A DNA stretch of 64,000 nt, taken from Microbacterium sp. 1S1. Its GTDB lineage: Bacteria; Actinomycetota; Actinomycetes; Actinomycetales; Microbacteriaceae. The translations under genes and the position numbers were made by a program. The stretch lies in the NCBI RefSeq assembly GCF_008271365.1, contig NZ_CP043430.1:1798001-1862000 (forward strand), in the 5' to 3' direction. A model generated the notes under the pieces. It had not been told where the DNA came from. It ran no database searches and saw only the letters and a program-made list of their open reading frames with translations. This document shows, in pieces, positions 59,908 to 64,000 of this stretch (position 1 is the stretch's first letter; each line of letters starts with the position of its first letter).

Positions 59908-61434
59908 ATGAAACGAATGCCCCTCGCGCTGACCGCCGCTGTCGCCGCGACCCTCGCGCTGGCCGGCTGCAGCGGCGGCGGAACGCCCTCGCCCTCGGAG
60001 GGCGGCGCAGAAGGCCCTGACGCCCTCAACATCGGCAACTTCCTCGATGTCACGTCGTGGGACCCGTCCCTGGCCGACATCGGCTTCGACGGCCCCTACC
60101 TCTCCGCGGTCTACGACGCCCTCATCGCCCTCGATGCCGACGGGACCCCGATCCCGTCGCTCGCGACGGAGTGGACCGTGGCCGAGGACGACCTCAGCAT
60201 CGATCTCGACATCCGCACCGACGCCGTGTTCAGCGACGGCACTCCGGTGGATGCGGAGGCCGTCGTCGCCAGCCTCGAGTACCTCAAGGCCGGCGCCCGG
60301 TCCGGCGAGGCCTACGTCAACGCCGAGGGCTTCGAGAAGGTCGACGACGACACCGTCCGCATCACGCTCACGCAGCGCGACGACACGATCCTCTACCTGA
60401 TGGGGCTGGGCCGCAGCTACGTGATGTCCCCGGCGTCCATCGAGGCCGGGACCCTCGGCAGCGACCCCGTCGGCTCCGGACCCTACGTGCTCGACGGCGA
60501 GACGAGCGTCGCCGGTGCGGAATACCACTTCACGAAGACCGAGGACCACTGGGACGCGGAGACCTATCCGTTCTCCGAGCTCGCGATCTACCCGATCACC
60601 GACGCGACGGCACGCCACAACGCGATGCTCAGCGGTCAGATCAACGTGCAGTACGGCGACGTGGCGAACCTCGACCAGGCCGAGCAGCAGGGGTGGAACA
60701 CCGCCCAGCGAGTCTCAGGGTGGGCCGGACTCGTCATCACCGATCACACCGGCGCGAAGAGCGAGCCCCTCGGCAAGCTCGAAGTGCGACAGGCGCTGAA
60801 CTACGCGTTCGACGGTGCAGCCGTCCTCGCGGCGGTCGGCAGCGGTGCCGGCGTGGCCACCAACCAGGTCTTCCCGGACGGCGGCGATGTCAACGACCCC
60901 GAGCTCAACGACGCCTATGCGTTCAACATGGACAAGGCGAAGGAGCTGCTGGCCGACGCCGGCTACCCGGACGGTTTCGACATCTCGATGCCGATGTCCC
61001 CGATCTTCGAAATGTGGAAGCCGTCGGCCGAGCAGGCACTGAACGAGCTCGGCATCACGGTCACCTGGGACAACATGCAGATGCCGGACTACCAGCTCAA
61101 CGCACCGAACTACCCGATGTTCATCTCCTTCCTCGCGATGGACGGCAACGACGTGGCCACCGTCTCCCGGCAGCTGACGAGCGTGCAGTGGTTCAACCCG
61201 GAGCCCGACTACGCGCAGAACGAGGTCATCGCCCCGCTCGTCGAGAAGGTGCAGACGGAGCGCGGCGACGCGCAGACCGCGGCGATCAAGGAGCTCAACG
61301 AGGCCCTCGTCGACCAGGCCTGGTGGTCGGTCTGGTACCAGGCGAACAACATCTACTACACGGCGCCCGGCATCCAGCTGCAGCCCGTCGTGGGGATGAT
61401 GTTCCCGACGCTGCGGTACATCACGCAGGGCTGA
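59908..61434 (+). CDS. ABC transporter substrate-binding lipoprotein, peptide/nickel (DppA) family
   Basis: A 508-residue type II binding protein with signal peptide and lipobox (LALAGC, Cys22), then a Gly/Ser-rich linker. LNIGNFLDVTSWDPSLADIGFDGPYLSAVYDALIALDADG and the VRQALNYAFDGAAVL motif are typical of the SBP_bac_5 family, which binds oligopeptides, opines or oligosaccharides. GAAGGA precedes the ATG. The upstream region has A+T-rich TTTTTCCACGCATGTAGACT with TAGACT (59805-59810) as a likely -10. It is followed by two permease genes of the same system. Confidence 0.94.
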   Translation: MKRMPLALTAAVAATLALAGCSGGGTPSPSEGGAEGPDALNIGNFLDVTSWDPSLADIGFDGPYLSAVYDALIALDADGTPIPSLATEWTVAEDDLSIDLDIRTDAVFSDGTPVDAEAVVASLEYLKAGARSGEAYVNAEGFEKVDDDTVRITLTQRDDTILYLMGLGRSYVMSPASIEAGTLGSDPVGSGPYVLDGETSVAGAEYHFTKTEDHWDAETYPFSELAIYPITDATARHNAMLSGQINVQYGDVANLDQAEQQGWNTAQRVSGWAGLVITDHTGAKSEPLGKLEVRQALNYAFDGAAVLAAVGSGAGVATNQVFPDGGDVNDPELNDAYAFNMDKAKELLADAGYPDGFDISMPMSPIFEMWKPSAEQALNELGITVTWDNMQMPDYQLNAPNYPMFISFLAMDGNDVATVSRQLTSVQWFNPEPDYAQNEVIAPLVEKVQTERGDAQTAAIKELNEALVDQAWWSVWYQANNIYYTAPGIQLQPVVGMMFPTLRYITQG

Positions 61435-61507
61435 ATGCCCGCCGGGGCGGTCGCCACGCGGCCGCCCCGGCACCCCTTCCCCTCCTCCTCACTCTCGAGA
61501 GGCTCCC

Positions 61508-62449
61508 ATGCTCCTCTTCACGGCGAAGCGCGTGCTGTCCGGCATCCTGCTGCTCGTCGCGGTCTCGATCGGCACGTTCTTCCTCGCCCACCTCGCGATC
61601 AGCGATCCGACCGCCTCGCTTCTCGGAACCACGGCGAGCCCCGCGCAGCAGGAGGCGCTGGCGGCGAAGATCGGCCTCGACCGCCCCCTGATCGTCCAGT
61701 TCTGGGACTGGTTCTCGCACGCGGCCCTGCTCGACTTCGGCGTCTCGTGGCGGAACTTCCAGCCGGTGGGTGCCCAGCTCGCGACCAAGGTGCCCGTCAC
61801 GCTCTCCGTCGTGACCCTCGCGACCCTCATCACCGCCGTCATCGGCGTGGCGTTCGGAATGATCACCGGGCTCCGTCCGGGCACCTGGTTCGACCGGATC
61901 ATCAAGGGGATCTCCGTCGTCCTCTTCGCCCTCCCCGGATTCTGGGTGAGTCTGGTCCTCGTCATGTGGCTGGCCGTGCAGCTCAAGTGGTTCCCGGCGG
62001 TGGGGTACGTGCCCCCGACGCAGTCCGTCGAGGGCTGGCTGCGCTCGATCACCCTCCCGGCGATCTCCCTCGCCCTGGGCGGCATCGTCGCCGTGTCGGA
62101 ACAGCTGCGCAACGCGGTGATCGCCCAGAGCCGCCAGGACTGGGTGCGTACCCTCCGCAGCCGCGGGCTGTCCGCCGCCCGCGTGAACCTCCACATCCTC
62201 CGCAATGCGTCGCCCGCCGCGCTCACCGTCATCGCCCTGATGTTCGTGGGCCTGCTCTCCGGTGCGATCGTGGTGGAGCAGATCTTCAGCCTCCCCGGCC
62301 TGGGGCAGCTCACGAACCAGTCGTCGCAGAACGGCGACATCCCGATGCTGCTCGGGATCACCGTCGTCTCCATCGTCTTCGTCGTCCTTATCAACCTCCT
62401 GCTCGACCTCGTGCTGGGCTGGATCAATCCGAAGGTGCGCGTCGCATGA
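61508..62449 (+). CDS. ABC transporter permease, DppB family
   Basis: A 313-residue permease with six hydrophobic helices. FTAKRVLSGILLLVAVSIGTF is the DppB-type N-terminus and the EAA-like loop reads RTLRSRGLSAARVNLHILRNA; VVEQIFSLPGLGQL follows. GAGAGG lies upstream of the ATG. Its stop overlaps the next start (ATGA, 62446-62449). Confidence 0.94.
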   Translation: MLLFTAKRVLSGILLLVAVSIGTFFLAHLAISDPTASLLGTTASPAQQEALAAKIGLDRPLIVQFWDWFSHAALLDFGVSWRNFQPVGAQLATKVPVTLSVVTLATLITAVIGVAFGMITGLRPGTWFDRIIKGISVVLFALPGFWVSLVLVMWLAVQLKWFPAVGYVPPTQSVEGWLRSITLPAISLALGGIVAVSEQLRNAVIAQSRQDWVRTLRSRGLSAARVNLHILRNASPAALTVIALMFVGLLSGAIVVEQIFSLPGLGQLTNQSSQNGDIPMLLGITVVSIVFVVLINLLLDLVLGWINPKVRVA

Positions 62450-64000
62450 CCACGACAGACATCCGCGTCGCCTTCGACCGGGCCGCCCAGAAGCGCCGGT
62501 CGAGTCTGTTCCGACGCTTCCTCCGTCACCCCGGCGGCTACCTCCCCCTCGCGATCTTCGTCCTCATCGTGCTCGTCGGGGTGTTCGCACCGCTTCTCGC
62601 CCCGATGGATCCGAACCTCGTCGACCTCGCGGCGGCGAAGGCCCCGCCGTCTCCGGAGCACCTCCTCGGCGGCGATTCCACCGGGCGCGACATCCTCAGC
62701 CGCCTCATCTACGGCACCAGGACGACGCTGTGGGGTGCCCTCGTCACGATCGTCACCGCACTCGTCATCGGAGTGCCGTCCGGCGTCGCCGCAGGCTACT
62801 TCGGCGGGGCGTTCGACCGTGTCGCCACCTGGATCAGCGACGCGCTCCAGTCGATCCCCGGGATGATCATCCTCCTCGTGGTCGCCGCCGGCAGCCGCAA
62901 CAACTTCGAGCTCCTGATGGTCACGGTCGGTGTGTTCATGGTCCCGGGCTACTTCCGCATCGCGCGGTCGCAGACCCTCGCCGTCCGCGAGGAGCCCTAC
63001 ATCGATGCGGCCCGCGTCTCCGGCCTCTCGGACGCGCGGATCATCTTCCGCCACGTCATCCCGGCGGTGTACCCGCCGGTCATCATCCAGACGGCGCTCA
63101 CGGCCGGCATCGCGATGGGCATGCAGGCCGGACTCCAGTTCCTCGGCATCGGCGACTCGAACGTGCCGAGCTGGGGGGCGATGATGCTCGAGGGCTTCCG
63201 GCTCATGCTCACCTATCCGCTCATGCTCCTGTGGCCCTCCGCGGCCCTCGGGCTCACGATCGCCGTGCTCGCGATCATGGGCTCCACGCTCGCCGAGCTG
63301 GTCCAGGTGCGCACGCCCCGTGCCGCGCGGCGACGTCGGCGGGGCGTGCTCGAGGCGGCCGACGAGGCCGAAACCTCCGCCGCCACCGGCTCCGTCCGTC
63401 ATGACGCCCCGGCGTCCGCCCTCCGGGTGGAGAACCTGCGTGTCGCTCACGCGACTCCGAACGGCGAGACGGAGGTCGTGCACGGCGTGACCCTGGACGT
63501 CGCGCCCGGGGAGGTCGTCGGGATCGTCGGCGAGTCCGGATCGGGGAAGTCCCAGACCGTCTTCTCGGTACTCGACCTGCTGCCCGCGACCGGACGGGCC
63601 ACCGCTGACGCGATCTGGGTCGGCGGCGCGGAGGTGACCCACGCGACGCGGAGGGAGCGCCAGGCGCTGCTCGGCCGCACGATCGGCTACGTGCCGCAGG
63701 AGCCGATGAGCAATCTCGATCCCTCGTACACGATCGGGCATCAGCTCATCGAACCGCTGCGCCGGACGCACGGGCTCGGGAAGGACGCGGCCCGGCAGCG
63801 GGCACGCGACGTGCTCCTCCGGGTCGGGTTGTCCGACCCCGAGCGGGTCATGCGCAGCTACCCGCATCAGGTGTCCGGTGGCATGGCGCAGCGCGTGCTC
63901 ATCGCCGGCGCGATCGCCGGGCGTCCGTCGCTCCTCGTCGCGGATGAGCCGACGACCGCCCTCGACGTCACCGTTCAGGCCGAGGTGTTGGAACTGCTGC
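62446..64000 (+). CDS. DppC-DppD fused permease-ATPase (partial at the window end)
   Basis: Residues 1-295 form a DppC-type permease with six helices: the N-terminal HPGGYLPLAIFVLIVLVGVFAPLLAP, LLGGDSTGRDILSRLIYGTRTTL, and the EAA loop YIDAARVSGLSDARIIFRHVIPA. After a charged linker (RAARRRRRGVLEAADEAE) an ABC ATPase begins near residue 325: Walker A GIVGESGSGKSQT, Q-loop GYVPQEPMSNLDP, signature HQVSGGMAQRVLIA and Walker B LLVADEPTTALD. The gene continues beyond 64000, so its length is unknown. Fusion of the channel and motor puts two subunits in one chain; a second ATPase (DppF) may follow outside the window. Confidence 0.93.
   Translation, partial: MTTTDIRVAFDRAAQKRRSSLFRRFLRHPGGYLPLAIFVLIVLVGVFAPLLAPMDPNLVDLAAAKAPPSPEHLLGGDSTGRDILSRLIYGTRTTLWGALVTIVTALVIGVPSGVAAGYFGGAFDRVATWISDALQSIPGMIILLVVAAGSRNNFELLMVTVGVFMVPGYFRIARSQTLAVREEPYIDAARVSGLSDARIIFRHVIPAVYPPVIIQTALTAGIAMGMQAGLQFLGIGDSNVPSWGAMMLEGFRLMLTYPLMLLWPSAALGLTIAVLAIMGSTLAELVQVRTPRAARRRRRGVLEAADEAETSAATGSVRHDAPASALRVENLRVAHATPNGETEVVHGVTLDVAPGEVVGIVGESGSGKSQTVFSVLDLLPATGRATADAIWVGGAEVTHATRRERQALLGRTIGYVPQEPMSNLDPSYTIGHQLIEPLRRTHGLGKDAARQRARDVLLRVGLSDPERVMRSYPHQVSGGMAQRVLIAGAIAGRPSLLVADEPTTALDVTVQAEVLELL

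Overview
The window is very GC-rich actinobacterial DNA. The gene content and order (phenylacetate cluster, branched-chain keto-acid dehydrogenase, many fused permease-ATPase genes, TANNNT boxes 6-7 nt before start codons) fit Microbacteriaceae, most likely a Microbacterium-like organism; this is inferred from gene content only. About 58 protein genes are supported. No rRNA, tRNA, CRISPR array or insertion sequence was seen.

Layout. 1-5.8 kb: the end of a RecQ-type helicase gene, then an IclR regulator divergent from a PTS-dependent dihydroxyacetone kinase operon (dhaK, dhaL, and a DhaM-HPr-EI fusion). 5.9-7.2 kb: a lipoprotein. 7.3-16.2 kb: phenylacetate catabolism (paaI, paaK, TetR regulator, paaZ, 3-hydroxyacyl-CoA dehydrogenase, enoyl-CoA hydratase, thiolase, MHS-type transporter), with three copies of one palindromic operator before its transcription units. 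16.3-20.5 kb: branched-chain 2-oxoacid dehydrogenase E1alpha, E1beta and E2, with a divergent Lrp-type regulator. 20.7-25.3 kb: an A+T-richer four-gene operon with end-to-end overlaps, encoding a secreted I36/beta-gamma-crystallin-like protein, a lipoprotein, a membrane adaptor with a peptidoglycan-binding domain and a MacB-like ATPase-permease. This is the best candidate in the window for an undescribed system.

25.5-41.8 kb: accessory metabolism: aldehyde dehydrogenase plus GMC oxidoreductase, two DUF202 proteins, an amidohydrolase, two MoaF-family proteins, an APC permease, two SDRs, a HAD phosphatase and a complete Liv-type ABC transporter. 41.8-59.9 kb: a segment bracketed by two intergenic arrays of a 58-bp imperfect palindrome (7 and 6 copies, plus one solo copy). 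Between them lie a FeaR-like AraC regulator, membrane proteins, RpiR regulator/BadF-type kinase/MurQ, a copper amine oxidase with a TetR regulator, an MFS exporter, two tandem esterases, two aldo/keto reductases, a zinc alcohol dehydrogenase and SDRs. 59.9-64 kb: a dipeptide-type ABC transporter whose last gene, a permease-ATPase fusion, runs off the window.

How the genes may work together: copper amine oxidase, aldehyde dehydrogenase and the Paa enzymes could convert aromatic amines to phenylacetate and then to central metabolites. The ring epoxidase and ring-opening isomerase genes are not in this window.

Quality note: eight single-base indels, all in G or C runs, disrupt seven otherwise intact genes (recQ, dhaL twice, paaH start, E2, livM-livG, the AraC regulator and one esterase). 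This pattern points to uncorrected homopolymer errors in the assembly more than to gene decay.
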